A stretch of DNA of 64,000 bases from Streptomyces cinnamoneus (GTDB taxonomy: Bacteria; Actinomycetota; Actinomycetes; Streptomycetales; Streptomycetaceae), in contig NZ_BMVB01000023.1 of NCBI RefSeq assembly GCF_014650495.1, forward strand, positions 49,956-113,955, given 5' to 3'. Under the pieces are notes generated by a model. The model had not been told where the DNA came from. It saw only the letters and a program-made list of their open reading frames with translations, and searched no databases. This document shows positions 20,408 through 29,195 of this stretch, in pieces (position 1 is the first letter of the stretch; each line of letters begins with the position of its first letter). Made by a program: the position numbers and the translations under genes.

Positions 20408-20977
20408 TCACTTCGTCGCGTCGACGCGCTGCGGCTGCGGGGGCGGCGCCACGGCCAGGAACGATTCGGCGGTCTCGACGGCGAACGCATCGGCGGTCAC
20501 GACGGCCGTGTCGGCGGGCAGGGTGCGGAAGACCCAGGTGCGGTAGGACCAGAAGCGGAAGACCGTGCCCAGGCCCAGGCCGACGACGTTCTTCGCGACG
20601 TTGTCGGCGAGCGGGGTGGTCAGGCCGAGGCCGTAGTGGGAGAGGGCCAGGACGCCGTTCTCGATGACCAGCCCGATGCCGCTGAACAGCAGGAACAGCG
20701 AGAGCTCGCGGCTGCGGCGGTTCTTGTCGCCGTCGTGCCGGTAGGTCCAGTAGCGGTTGCCGATGTAGTTGGTACCGATGGCGACGGCCGTGGCGATGAC
20801 GCCGGAGCGCACCACGGCGAGCCCGAAGCCGTGGACGCAGATGTTGAAGACGATGAAGTTGACCACGAAGCCGATCGCGCCCACGGCGCCGAACTTCGCG
20901 ATCTCACGGGCCAGCCGCTCCAGCCGGGAACGCACTGTGCGCGGTCGAGCTGTGCGCGGTCGAGTCATGTCCTTCAT
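20408..20977 (-). CDS. GtrA family membrane protein
   Basis: The 189-residue protein has the four-helix GtrA/DPMS fold: FGAVGAIGFVVNFIVFNICV, then an IATAVAIGTNYIGNRYWTY pair, FLLFSGIGLVIENGVLAL, and NVVGLGLGTVFRFWSYRTWV, followed by a cytoplasmic tail. GtrA proteins help move polyprenyl-phosphate sugars across the membrane for cell-surface glycosylation. The ATG at 20977 lacks a clear ribosome site and another ATG lies 9 bases in, so the start is uncertain by three codons. The gene is divergent from purK across 179 bases. Confidence 0.9.
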   Translation of the reverse strand: MKDMTRPRTARPRTVRSRLERLAREIAKFGAVGAIGFVVNFIVFNICVHGFGLAVVRSGVIATAVAIGTNYIGNRYWTYRHDGDKNRRSRELSLFLLFSGIGLVIENGVLALSHYGLGLTTPLADNVAKNVVGLGLGTVFRFWSYRTWVFRTLPADTAVVTADAFAVETAESFLAVAPPPQPQRVDATK

Positions 20978-21144
20978 GCTAACCAGGGGCCGCGGGCGGC
21001 GGCTCGGAGAGTCGGTGAATGACCGGCTAACGGGAGCTTTCGGTCCTTATCGGCCCGTGGTCCGACGGCTTCCGGTCAGCGGAATTTCTGCCTCCGGAAT
21101 TGGAGGATCATCCAGGGGCGGTAGGGATGGTTCGTGCGTACGGA

Positions 21145-21150
21145 TACTCT
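21145..21150 (+). promoter_or_regulatory. Candidate -10 for leaderless purK mRNA
   Basis: TACTCT ends 6 bases before the GTG of purK. A -10 this close to the start codon would give an mRNA that begins at, or within a base of, the codon, which is common in Streptomyces. No matching -35 is evident. Confidence 0.35.
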
Positions 21151-21156
21151 GGGGGC

Positions 21157-22296
21157 GTGACGTTCCCGGTAGTCGGCATGGTCGGCGGCGGTCAGCTCGC
21201 CCGCATGACCCACGAGGCGGGCATCCCCCTCGGCATCAAGTTCAAGCTGCTCAGCGACACCCCGCAGGACTCGGCGGCCCAGGTGGTGAGCGATGTCGTC
21301 ATCGGCGACTACCGCGACCTGGACACCCTTCGTGCGTTCGCACAAGGCTGCGATGTGATCACCTTCGATCACGAGCACGTTCCGACCGAGCACCTACGGG
21401 CCCTGGAGGCCGACGGCATCCCCGTCCGCCCGGGGCCCGACGCATTGGTGCACGCCCAGGACAAGGGCGTGATGCGGGCGAAGCTCACGGAGATCGGCGT
21501 GCCGTGCCCACGGCACCGGATCGTGGCCGACCCGGCCGACGTGGCGCGCTTCGCCGAGGAAGGAGAGGGCTTCCCCGTCGTCCTCAAGACCGTGCGCGGC
21601 GGCTACGACGGCAAGGGCGTGTGGGTCGTCCGCAACGCCCAGCAGGCGCAGGAACCGTTCCGCGCCGGCGTGCCCGTGCTCGCCGAGGAGAAGGTCGACT
21701 TCGTCCGGGAGCTCGCCGCCAACGTCGTCCGCTCCCCGCACGGTCAGGCCGTCTCCTACCCCGTCGTGGAGTCCGTCCAGGTCGACGGCGTCTGCGACAC
21801 GGTCATCGCTCCCGCACCGGACCTCTCCCCGGAGCTCTCCGCGCACGCCCAGCAGCTCGCCCTCAAGGTGGCCCAGGAGCTGGGCGTGGTCGGCCACCTG
21901 GCGGTGGAGCTGTTCGAGACCCGCGACGGCCGGGTGCTCGTCAACGAGCTCGCCATGCGCCCGCACAACTCCGGCCACTGGACGCAGGACGGCGCGATCA
22001 CCTCGCAGTTCGCCAACCACGTCCGTGCCGTGCTGGACCTCCCGCTCGGCGACCCGCGCCCGCGCGCCCGCTGGACGGTCATGGCCAACGTCCTCGGCGG
22101 CGACTACCCCGACATGTACTCCGCCTACCTCCATTGCATGGCACGGGACCCGGGCCTGAAGATCCATATGTATGGCAAGGACGTCAAGCCCGGCCGCAAG
22201 GTCGGACACGTCAACACCTACGGCGACGACCTGGCGGATGTGCGCGAGCGCGCGAGCCACGCCGCCGGATACCTGCGAGGAACGATCACGGAATGA
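21157..22296 (+). CDS. purK: 5-(carboxyamino)imidazole ribonucleotide synthase
   Basis: The 379-residue ATP-grasp enzyme carboxylates AIR with bicarbonate and ATP to give N5-CAIR in purine synthesis. It starts MTFPVVGMVGGGQLARMTHE, the usual PurK N-terminus with its GGGQL loop. ATP-grasp motifs follow: FPVVLKTVRGGYDGKGVW, VLAEEKVDFVRELA, and LVNELAMRPHNSGHWTQDG. I chose GTG 21157; an in-frame ATG 10 codons upstream (21127) is possible. It overlaps purE by ATGA. Confidence 0.95.
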   Translation: MTFPVVGMVGGGQLARMTHEAGIPLGIKFKLLSDTPQDSAAQVVSDVVIGDYRDLDTLRAFAQGCDVITFDHEHVPTEHLRALEADGIPVRPGPDALVHAQDKGVMRAKLTEIGVPCPRHRIVADPADVARFAEEGEGFPVVLKTVRGGYDGKGVWVVRNAQQAQEPFRAGVPVLAEEKVDFVRELAANVVRSPHGQAVSYPVVESVQVDGVCDTVIAPAPDLSPELSAHAQQLALKVAQELGVVGHLAVELFETRDGRVLVNELAMRPHNSGHWTQDGAITSQFANHVRAVLDLPLGDPRPRARWTVMANVLGGDYPDMYSAYLHCMARDPGLKIHMYGKDVKPGRKVGHVNTYGDDLADVRERASHAAGYLRGTITE

Positions 22297-22820
22297 CTGG
22301 TTCCCCCGTCGTCGGCATCGTCATGGGCTCGGACTCCGACTGGCCCGTCATGGAAGCCGCGGCCAAGGCCCTGGACGAGTTCGAGGTCCCCTACGAGGTC
22401 GACGTCGTCTCCGCGCACCGGATGCCGCGCGAGATGGTCGCCTACGGGGAGCAGGCCGCCGACCGCGGCCTGAAGGCCATCATCGCGGGCGCGGGCGGAG
22501 CGGCCCACCTCCCCGGCATGCTGGCCTCCGTCACCCCGCTGCCGGTGATCGGGGTACCCGTCCCGCTGAAGTACCTGGACGGCATGGACTCCCTGCTGTC
22601 CATCGTGCAGATGCCGGCCGGCGTGCCGGTCGCCACCGTCTCCGTCGCCGGCGCCCGCAACGCCGGGCTGCTGGCCGTCCGGATGCTCGCCGCCCACGAC
22701 GACGACCTGCTCGCCCGCATGCGTCACTTCCAGGACGAGCTCAACGACCAGGCCACCCAGAAGGGCAAGCGACTGCGCTCCAAGGTGCAGGGGACCACCG
22801 GCTTCGGCTTCGGGAAGTGA
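22293..22820 (+). CDS. purE: N5-carboxyaminoimidazole ribonucleotide mutase
   Basis: The 175-residue class I PurE moves the carboxyl group from N5 to C4, making CAIR. Signature segments are VGIVMGSDSDWPVMEAA, VSAHRMPREMV with the catalytic His, and IAGAGGAAHLPGMLAS, then GVPVPLKYLDGMDSLLSIVQ. The ATG overlaps the purK stop, so the two enzymes are made in step, as expected for a pair that passes an unstable intermediate. The dipeptidase gene overlaps its stop in turn. Confidence 0.97.
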   Translation: MTGSPVVGIVMGSDSDWPVMEAAAKALDEFEVPYEVDVVSAHRMPREMVAYGEQAADRGLKAIIAGAGGAAHLPGMLASVTPLPVIGVPVPLKYLDGMDSLLSIVQMPAGVPVATVSVAGARNAGLLAVRMLAAHDDDLLARMRHFQDELNDQATQKGKRLRSKVQGTTGFGFGK

Positions 22821-24019
22821 GCGCCGTGACCGCCGATCACCTCGCCCGCGCCCGCGAACTCCTCGCCGCCCACCCGGTCGTCGACGGACACAACGACCTC
22901 CCCTGGGCGCTGCGCGAGCACGTCCACTACGACCTCGACCGGCGCGACATCGCCACCGACCAGAGCGCCACGGGCCTGCACACCGACCTGCCCCGGATGC
23001 GGTCGGGCGGGGTCGGCGCCCAGTTCTGGTCCGTCTACGTCCGGACGGACATGGCCGGCGACGACGCCGTCAGCGCCACCCTCGAACAGATCGACGTCGT
23101 CCGGCAGCTGGCCGCCCGCCACCCCGCCGACCTGCGCCTGGCGTTCTCCGCCGACGACATGGAGGCCGCGCGCGCCGAGGGCCGCATCGCCTCCCTGATG
23201 GGCGCCGAGGGCGGCCACAGCATCAACTGCTCGCTGGCCACGCTGCGCGCCCTGCACCGGCTGGGCGTGCGCTACATGACGCTCACCCACAACGACAACG
23301 TGCCGTGGGCCGACTCGGCGACCGACGAGCCCGCGGCGGGCGGACTGACGCGCTTCGGCGAGGAGGTCGTCCGCGAGATGAACCGCATGGGCATGCTCGT
23401 CGACCTCTCGCACGTCTCCGCCGACACCATGCGGGACGCACTGCGCGTCAGCGAGGCGCCGGTGATCTTCTCGCACTCCTCCGCGCGGGCCGTCTGCGAC
23501 CACCCGCGCAACGTGCCCGACGACGTCCTCGGCTCGCTGGCCGTGAACGGCGGCGTGGCCATGGTGACGTTCGTCCCGAAGTTCGTGCTGCCCGAGGCGG
23601 TCGCGTGGACCCGGGCGGCGGACGAGAACATGCGCGCCCACGGCCTGCACCACCTCGACACGAGTGCCGAGGCGATGGCCGTGCACCGCGCGTTCGAGGC
23701 CGGGCACCCGCGCCCGGTCGCGACGGTGGCCACGGTCGCCGACCACCTCGACCACATGCGTGAGGTCGCCGGCGTCGACCACATCGGCATCGGCGGCGAC
23801 TACGACGGCACGGCCTTCACGCCCGAGGGCCTGGAGGACGTCGCCGGCTACCCCCGGCTGATCGCCGAGCTGCTGCGGCGCGGCTGGTCCGACGCGGACC
23901 TGGCGAAGCTGACGTGGCAGAACGCGGTGCGCGTCCTGAGGGCCGCGGAGGACGTGGCCCGGGAGCTGTCCACGGTGCGCAGGCCGTCGGTCGCGACGAT
24001 CGAGCAGCTGGACGGGTAA
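22817..24019 (+). CDS. Membrane-dipeptidase-type enzyme (peptidase M19)
   Basis: The 400-residue zinc amidohydrolase-fold enzyme has the M19 metal motif VDGHNDLPWALR, bridging Glu in GAEGGHSI, LTHNDNVPWADSATDE, VDLSHVS and FSHSSARAVCDHPRN, and a final IGIGGDYDGT Asp. It would hydrolyse dipeptides, possibly including D-residue dipeptides. There is no signal peptide, so it acts in the cytoplasm despite the family name. GTG 22817 overlaps the purE stop (GTGA); another GTG 9 bases later is possible. Co-transcription with purKE is conserved in Streptomyces as I recall, but the link to purine synthesis is unexplained. Confidence 0.92.
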   Translation: MSAVTADHLARARELLAAHPVVDGHNDLPWALREHVHYDLDRRDIATDQSATGLHTDLPRMRSGGVGAQFWSVYVRTDMAGDDAVSATLEQIDVVRQLAARHPADLRLAFSADDMEAARAEGRIASLMGAEGGHSINCSLATLRALHRLGVRYMTLTHNDNVPWADSATDEPAAGGLTRFGEEVVREMNRMGMLVDLSHVSADTMRDALRVSEAPVIFSHSSARAVCDHPRNVPDDVLGSLAVNGGVAMVTFVPKFVLPEAVAWTRAADENMRAHGLHHLDTSAEAMAVHRAFEAGHPRPVATVATVADHLDHMREVAGVDHIGIGGDYDGTAFTPEGLEDVAGYPRLIAELLRRGWSDADLAKLTWQNAVRVLRAAEDVARELSTVRRPSVATIEQLDG

Positions 24020-24109
24020 CCGGGGCTCCGCCCCGGACCCCGGTCCTCGAACTCCCCCAGCTACCGCTGGGAGGTGCCCCCGGACGGGCTGGATTTCCGG
24101 CCCGTCCGG
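24020..24109. terminator. Compound repeat/terminator between dipeptidase and UGDH genes
   Basis: Three short stems lie in the 95-base convergent gap: CCGGGGCTCCGCCCCGG (24020-24036), a CCCAGC/GCTGGG stem near 24057-24072 of a kind scattered through Streptomyces intergenic DNA, and CCGGACGGGC / GCCCGTCCGG (24080-24089 and 24100-24109) with a 10-base loop. The last is the likeliest transcript end. Confidence 0.6.
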
Positions 24110-24114
24110 GTCGG

Positions 24115-25455
24115 CTACGCCTGCGGGCGGCCCATCGCGCGGAAGGTCCAGCCGGCGGCGCGCCACACGGCCGGGTCGAGCGCGTTGCGGCCGTCGAGCA
24201 GTCGCGGTTCCACCACCACGTCGGCGATCGCCACCGGGTCCAGCTGCCGGAACTCCGCCCACTCCGTCAGGTGCAGCACCACGTGGGCGCCCCGGCACGC
24301 CTCCAGGGCGCTCGGTGCGTAGGCGAGGGTCGGGAAGAGCCGGCGGGCGTTGTCCATGCCCTTGGGGTCGTACACCGTCACCTGGCCGCCCTGCAGGTGG
24401 ATCTGCCCGGCGACGTTGAGCGCGGGAGAGTCCCGCACGTCGTCGGAGTCCGGCTTGAACGTGGCGCCGAGCACCGCGACGCGCTGCCCGAGGAAGCTGC
24501 CGCCCACGCTCTCGCGGGCCAGCTCGACCATGTGGGCGCGGCGGCGCATGTTGATGGAGTCGACCTCGCGGAGGAAGGTCAGCGCCTGGTCGGCGCCCAG
24601 TTCGCCGGCCCGGGCCATGAAGGCGCGGATGTCCTTCGGCAGGCAGCCGCCGCCGAAGCCGACGCCGGCCCGCAGGAACTTCTTGCCGATCCGCTCGTCG
24701 TGGCCGATGGCCTCCGCCAGCTTCACCACGTCGCCGTCGGCGGCCTCGCAGACCTCTGCCATGGCGTTGATGAAGGAGATCTTGGTGGCGAGGAAGGAGT
24801 TGGCGGCCGTCTTGACCAGCTCGGCGGTGGGGTAGTCGGCGACCACGAACGGCGAGCCCTCGCCGATCGGCGTGGCGTAGACCTCGCGCAGCAGCTTCTC
24901 GGCGCGCTCGCCGCCGACGCCCACGACGATGCGGTCGGGGTGCAGGGTGTCCTCGACGGCGAAGCCCTCGCGCAGGAACTCGGGGTTCCAGGCCAGCTCG
25001 ACGTCCTCGCCCGCCGGGGCCAGGCCGGTGAGCAGGCGTGCGAGCCGCGCGGCGCTGCCGACCGGGACGGTCGACTTGCCGACGACCAGGGCCGGGCGGC
25101 GCAGCAGCGGGGCCAGCGAGCTGAAGGCGCTCTCGACGTAGGACATGTCGCAGGCGTACTCGCCGTGCTTCTGCGGAGTGTTCACGCAGACGAAGTGGAC
25201 GTCGCCGAAGTCGGCGACCTCCTGCCAGGAGGTCGTGAAGCGCAGCCGCCCGGTCGAGCCCTCCAGGCCGGCGACGTGCTTGCGCAGCAGCTCCTCCAGG
25301 CCGGGCTCGTACATCGGGACCTCGCCGCGCGAGAGCGTCTCGATCTTCTCGGGCACCACGTCCAGGCCCAGCACCTCGAACCCGAGCTCGGCCATGGCGG
25401 CGGCGTGGGTGGCGCCGAGGTAGCCGGTGCCGATCACGGTGATCTTGAGGGCCAT
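24115..25455 (-). CDS. UDP-glucose 6-dehydrogenase family protein
   Basis: The 446-residue enzyme oxidises a UDP- or GDP-sugar at C6 with two NAD+; UDP-glucose to UDP-glucuronate is likeliest. The N-terminal Rossmann fold begins ITVIGTGYLGATHAAAMAEL. The catalytic nucleophile is Cys271 in GVGFGGGCLPKDIRAF, and the Lys in TAANSFLATKISFINAMAE and the GATFKPDSDDVRDSPAL C-terminal domain are typical. ATG 25455 is the first Met of the fold. It lies alone, divergent from an acyl-CoA dehydrogenase, and could feed uronic acid into surface polymers built by the nearby glycan genes. Confidence 0.92.
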   Translation of the reverse strand: MALKITVIGTGYLGATHAAAMAELGFEVLGLDVVPEKIETLSRGEVPMYEPGLEELLRKHVAGLEGSTGRLRFTTSWQEVADFGDVHFVCVNTPQKHGEYACDMSYVESAFSSLAPLLRRPALVVGKSTVPVGSAARLARLLTGLAPAGEDVELAWNPEFLREGFAVEDTLHPDRIVVGVGGERAEKLLREVYATPIGEGSPFVVADYPTAELVKTAANSFLATKISFINAMAEVCEAADGDVVKLAEAIGHDERIGKKFLRAGVGFGGGCLPKDIRAFMARAGELGADQALTFLREVDSINMRRRAHMVELARESVGGSFLGQRVAVLGATFKPDSDDVRDSPALNVAGQIHLQGGQVTVYDPKGMDNARRLFPTLAYAPSALEACRGAHVVLHLTEWAEFRQLDPVAIADVVVEPRLLDGRNALDPAVWRAAGWTFRAMGRPQA

Positions 25456-25611
25456 GCCGTTCTCCAGGTGCTGACTCGTGGTGCCGACGTGCCGACCGGC
25501 CGACCTGCCGGATTGCGATGCCCGAGCATAGTCGGGCCATGGTCGGGAAGGCTCCCGGGGAGATCGGCCGCTGTCGGCAAGCTCACGTATCCCCTCCGTA
25601 GGGGGCGCCCC

Positions 25612-25642
25612 TAGAATCGGGGTTACTAAACGGTAGTTAACT
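25612..25642 (+). promoter_or_regulatory. Promoter and candidate operator of acyl-CoA dehydrogenase gene
   Basis: TAGAAT (25612-25617) is a good -10. Immediately downstream, over the expected start point, lies an unusually AT-rich element, TTACTAAACGGTAGTTAA (25623-25640), with ACTA/TAGT inverted arms and an AGTTAACT palindrome (25635-25642). A repressor bound there would block transcription. TetR- or GntR-type fatty-acid regulators bind sites of this general form; which one acts here is not shown. Confidence 0.5.
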
Positions 25643-25658
25643 CTCTGGGGAGTACGCC

Positions 25659-26816
25659 TTGGCGGGAAACAAGGACTTCGACCTGTACCGGCCGTCCGAG
25701 GAGCACGACGAGCTCCGCAAGGTCGTCCGCTCGCTCGCCGAGGCGAAGATCGCCCCGTTCGCCGCCGAGGTGGACGAGGAGGGCCGCTTCCCGCAGGAGG
25801 CGCTCGACGCGCTCACCGCCTCCGACCTGCACGCCGTGCACGTCCCGGAGGAGTTCGGCGGAGCCGGCGCGGACGCGCTCGCCACCGTCATCGTGATCGA
25901 GGAAGTCGCGCGCGTGTGCGCCTCGTCCTCCCTCATCCCGGCCGTCAACAAGCTCGGCTCGCTGCCGGTCGTTCTCTCCGGCTCCGACGAGCTGAAGAAG
26001 AAGTACCTGGGCCCGCTCGCCAAGGGCGAGGGGATGTTCTCGTACTGCCTCAGCGAGCCCGACGCCGGCTCGGACGCCGCCGGCATGAAGACCCGCGCCG
26101 TCCGCGACGGCGACTTCTGGGTCCTCAACGGCGTCAAGCGCTGGATCACCAACGCCGGCGTCAGCGAGTACTACACGGTCATGGCCGTCACCGACCCGGA
26201 GAAGCGCTCCAAGGGCATCTCCGCCTTCGTCGTCGAGAAGTCCGACGAAGGCGTCTCCTTCGGCGCCCCGGAGAAGAAGCTCGGCATCAAGGGCTCGCCG
26301 ACCCGCGAGGTCTACCTCGACAACGTCCGCATCCCCGCCGACCGCATGATCGGCGAGGAGGGCACCGGCTTCGCCACCGCGATGAAGACCCTGGACCACA
26401 CCCGCATCACCATCGCGGCCCAGGCCCTCGGCATCGCCCAGGGCGCCCTCGACTACGCCAAGGGCTACGTCCAGGAGCGCAAGCAGTTCGGCAAGCCGAT
26501 CGCGGACTTCCAGGGCGTCCAGTTCATGCTCGCCGACATGGCCATGAAGATCGAGGCCGCCCGCCAGCTGACCTACGCGGCCGCCGCCAAGTCCGAGCGC
26601 GGTGACAGCGACCTCACCTTCCAGGGCGCGGCGGCGAAGTGCTTCGCGTCCGACGTGGCGATGGAGGTCACGGTGGACGCCGTCCAGCTCCTCGGCGGCT
26701 ACGGCTACACCCGTGACTACCCGGTCGAGCGCATGATGCGCGACGCCAAGATCACGCAGATTTATGAAGGCACGAATCAGGTTCAGCGCATCGTCATGGC
26801 GAGGAACCTGCCGTAA
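25659..26816 (+). CDS. Acyl-CoA dehydrogenase
   Basis: The 385-residue FAD enzyme performs the first oxidation of beta-oxidation or amino-acid-derived acyl-CoAs. Visible are CLSEPDAGSDAAGMKTRA (signature 1), NGVKRWITNAGVSEYY, GIKGSPTREVYLDNVRIPAD, QYGYTRDYPVER-like QLLGGYGYTRDYPVERMMRD, and IYEGTNQVQRIVMAR, whose Glu is the catalytic base position of short/medium-chain members. The TTG start has GGGGAG 6 bases upstream. No electron-transfer flavoprotein genes adjoin it. Chain-length preference cannot be told from sequence by eye. Confidence 0.94.
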   Translation: MAGNKDFDLYRPSEEHDELRKVVRSLAEAKIAPFAAEVDEEGRFPQEALDALTASDLHAVHVPEEFGGAGADALATVIVIEEVARVCASSSLIPAVNKLGSLPVVLSGSDELKKKYLGPLAKGEGMFSYCLSEPDAGSDAAGMKTRAVRDGDFWVLNGVKRWITNAGVSEYYTVMAVTDPEKRSKGISAFVVEKSDEGVSFGAPEKKLGIKGSPTREVYLDNVRIPADRMIGEEGTGFATAMKTLDHTRITIAAQALGIAQGALDYAKGYVQERKQFGKPIADFQGVQFMLADMAMKIEAARQLTYAAAAKSERGDSDLTFQGAAAKCFASDVAMEVTVDAVQLLGGYGYTRDYPVERMMRDAKITQIYEGTNQVQRIVMARNLP

Positions 26817-26837
26817 CCCGCGTCCGGCGCGAGCAGC

Positions 26838-26876
26838 GCGAACGGCCCCCGGTGCAGAGCGCCGGGGGCCGTTCGC
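26838..26876. terminator. Terminator after acyl-CoA dehydrogenase
   Basis: A perfect 15-bp stem, GCGAACGGCCCCCGG (26838-26852) and its complement (26862-26876), with a 9-base loop, 21 bases after the stop. Confidence 0.8.
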
Positions 26877-26956
26877 CGTCTCCGGTGGCGGCGCGGCGTC
26901 CGGCGGGTGAAGGTGGGTCGCGGGGGGTGTCCGTACTGCCAGGGAGGCGACGCGTC

Positions 26957-27748
26957 ATGCCCGAGGTAACCGAGCCCTACGTTCCCGGCACGCCCTGCTG
27001 GGTGGATCTCGTGATCCCCGACCAGCGGGAGGCGCTCGACTTCTACCGGGACCTGTTCGGCTGGCAGGGCGAGCCCGGGCCGCCGGAGACCGGGGGGTAC
27101 GCCGTGTGCACCCTGAACGGCAAGGCCGTGGCGGGGATCATGACCTCGATGGCCCAGGAGGGCGGGTCCAAACCGCCGCCCGCGTGGACCACGTACCTGG
27201 CCGTCACCGACACCGATGCGGCCGTACAGAAGGTCAGGGAGCACGGCGGGACGCCGCTGATGGATCCGATGGACGTCCTCTCCCTGGGCCGGATGGCCGT
27301 CGTGGCGGACTCCACGGGTGCGGTGTTCGGGCTGTGGCAGGCCGGGGAGTTCATCGGCGCCCAGGTGGTCAACGAGCCGGGCTCGGTGGTGTGGAACGAG
27401 CTGAACACCGCCGACCCGGAGGCGGCGGCCACGTTCTACGAGGAGACCGTCGGACTGACGGCCACCACCATGAAGGAGGCCCCTGGCTACTTCGCCCTCA
27501 AGACGGGCGACCAGGCGGTCGGCGGCATGCAGAGCCTGGAGAAATCCCCGCCCGGATCGCCCTCCCACTGGCTGACGTACTTCAACGTCGACGACACCGA
27601 CAGCACCGTCGACGCGCTGACCAGGGCCGGCGGCAACGTGCTCAAGCCGCCGTTCGACATGGTGGCGGGCCGGATGGCCGTGGTGCAGGACCCGCAGGGC
27701 GCGGTCTTCGCCCTCATCACCCCGGTCCCGATGTCGTCCGGCGGCTGA
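26957..27748 (+). CDS. Two-domain VOC (glyoxalase/bleomycin-resistance) protein
   Basis: The 263-residue protein carries two vicinal-oxygen-chelate domains, at about residues 8-125 (TPCWVDLVIPDQREALDFYR ... GAVFGLWQ) and 135-260 (VVWNELNTADPEAAATFYEE ... GAVFALITP). Each repeat has the beta-alpha-beta-beta-beta pattern. This matches actinobacterial proteins annotated as hydroxylase or glyoxalase-like; no catalytic role is proven, and metal ligands are only partly kept. ATG 26957 follows AGGGAGG. It is alone between two strong terminators. Confidence 0.88.
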   Translation: MPEVTEPYVPGTPCWVDLVIPDQREALDFYRDLFGWQGEPGPPETGGYAVCTLNGKAVAGIMTSMAQEGGSKPPPAWTTYLAVTDTDAAVQKVREHGGTPLMDPMDVLSLGRMAVVADSTGAVFGLWQAGEFIGAQVVNEPGSVVWNELNTADPEAAATFYEETVGLTATTMKEAPGYFALKTGDQAVGGMQSLEKSPPGSPSHWLTYFNVDDTDSTVDALTRAGGNVLKPPFDMVAGRMAVVQDPQGAVFALITPVPMSSGG

Positions 27749-27758
27749 CGGTCCCGGT

Positions 27759-27795
27759 GCCGCCCGGGTGCCGGCCGGGCCGGCACCCGGGCGGC
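27759..27795. terminator. Very long perfect hairpin between VOC and LCP genes
   Basis: Arms 27759-27776 and 27778-27795 are exact 18-base complements around one central base. It sits in the 54-base gap between convergent genes and should stop polymerase from both sides. Confidence 0.85.
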
Positions 27796-27802
27796 GCGGG
27801 CG

Positions 27803-29074
27803 TCACTTGTCGGTGACGGTGACCTTCTGGTCCTTCTTCAGCTGGTCGAAGAGCTGCTTCGCCTTGGCCGTGTCCCACTTGACCGCCACGCCGTCGCTGC
27901 GCGTGGGGAAGTTCGGGTTGGCGATCGGCACGGTCATCTGCTGCCCGTCACCGCCGGTGACGCCCTTCATGGCCCAGAACATGTCCATCAGGTCCCACAG
28001 CCCCATGTCCTTGTCGACGATGAGCGTGTCGAGCCCGGAGCCGATGACGGGGTAGAGGCGGAAGGGATTGAGGACCGTGGAGGGGGAGGCGGCCTGCTTG
28101 GCGAGGGTGTTCAGGAACTTCTGCTGGTTGCGCATCCGGCCCAGGTCCTGGTCGGCCTCCTGGTGGCGCTGGCGGACGAACGCCAGCGACTGGGCGCCGT
28201 TCAGCTCCTGGCAGCCCGCCTTGAAGTCCGCGCCCGAGTCGCGGTCCTTCAGCGGCTTGTCCAGGCACATCTCCACGCCGCCGAGCGCGTCCACCAGATT
28301 GCGGAAGCCACCGAAGCCGATCTCCGCGTAGTGGTCGATGCGCAGGCCGGTGTTGTACTCGATGGTCTGCGCCAGCAGCTCCGGGCCGCCGTCCGCGTAC
28401 GCCTGGTTGAGCTTGTGCGTGGAGGCCGGGAACTGCTTGCCCGACTGCTTCCCGGTGAAGGCGGGGATCGTGACGTACGAGTCGCGCGGCAGGCTCAGCA
28501 TCGTGGTGCCGTTGTCGCCGGTGTGCAGGATCATCATCGAGTCGGTGCGCTTGCCGTCCGCCGACCCGGTGTGCAGTTCCTTCTTGTCCTCGTCGGACAG
28601 GCCCTCACGGCTGTCCGACCCGACGATCAGGTAGTTCGTGCCCTCGCCCGCCTCGGGCCGGTCCTTGACCTTGCTCAGGTCGACCTCCTGGCGCAGCTTG
28701 CCGTCCGCCCAGAAGTACGTGCCGACGGAGACGACCAGCAGCGCACTGACGAAGGCGATCGACCCGATCTTGATGCGCTTGCGCCAGTCCGGGGCGCCGG
28801 CCCGCGGGCCACGTCCGCCGGGAGCCCCGCCGCCGGGCCCGCCCGGGCCGCCGGGGCCCGCGGGACGGCCGCTGCCGTGGCCGTAGACCTGTCCGGTGTT
28901 GTAGCCGTCGAGGCGGTCCGGGGAGTCGTAGCCCTGGGGCGGCCGGTACTGCGGTGGCGGTCCGTCCTGCCGGGCGTGCGGGAAGGCGCGGGCACCCTCC
29001 GGCTCGGCGCTGGTGCCACCGCGCCCGTACCGCTCGCGGCGGTCGTGGGTCCGCCCTTCGGGCCAATCGTTCAT
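27803..29074 (-). CDS. LytR-CpsA-Psr (LCP) glycopolymer ligase 1
   Basis: The 423-residue protein has a disordered Pro/Gly-rich cytoplasmic N-terminus (to about 95), one membrane helix (IAFVSALLVVSVGTYFW) and an extracellular LCP domain. The LCP signatures are YLIVGSDSREGLSDED, DSMMILHTGDNGTTMLSLPRDSYVTIP (written in parts), KLNQAYADGGPELLAQTIEY, RIDHYAEIGFGGF and LAFVRQRHQEADQDLGRM. The Asp and Arg residues bind Mg-pyrophosphate of the lipid-linked polymer. LCP enzymes transfer teichoic acids or other glycopolymers to peptidoglycan. It lacks the LytR_C domain. I chose ATG 29074; an upstream in-frame stretch is non-coding. Confidence 0.92.
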   Translation of the reverse strand: MNDWPEGRTHDRRERYGRGGTSAEPEGARAFPHARQDGPPPQYRPPQGYDSPDRLDGYNTGQVYGHGSGRPAGPGGPGGPGGGAPGGRGPRAGAPDWRKRIKIGSIAFVSALLVVSVGTYFWADGKLRQEVDLSKVKDRPEAGEGTNYLIVGSDSREGLSDEDKKELHTGSADGKRTDSMMILHTGDNGTTMLSLPRDSYVTIPAFTGKQSGKQFPASTHKLNQAYADGGPELLAQTIEYNTGLRIDHYAEIGFGGFRNLVDALGGVEMCLDKPLKDRDSGADFKAGCQELNGAQSLAFVRQRHQEADQDLGRMRNQQKFLNTLAKQAASPSTVLNPFRLYPVIGSGLDTLIVDKDMGLWDLMDMFWAMKGVTGGDGQQMTVPIANPNFPTRSDGVAVKWDTAKAKQLFDQLKKDQKVTVTDK

Positions 29075-29195
29075 GGGTCCGAGTGTGCCTGCTGGGGCGC
29101 GCCGCCACACAGGGGGTGGACGAATCCGGGGCACTGCTGTTGCAGAGCTGATGCAAAATCCGCCCCGTGCCCCGCCCCCGCATACAGTGGAGGGC

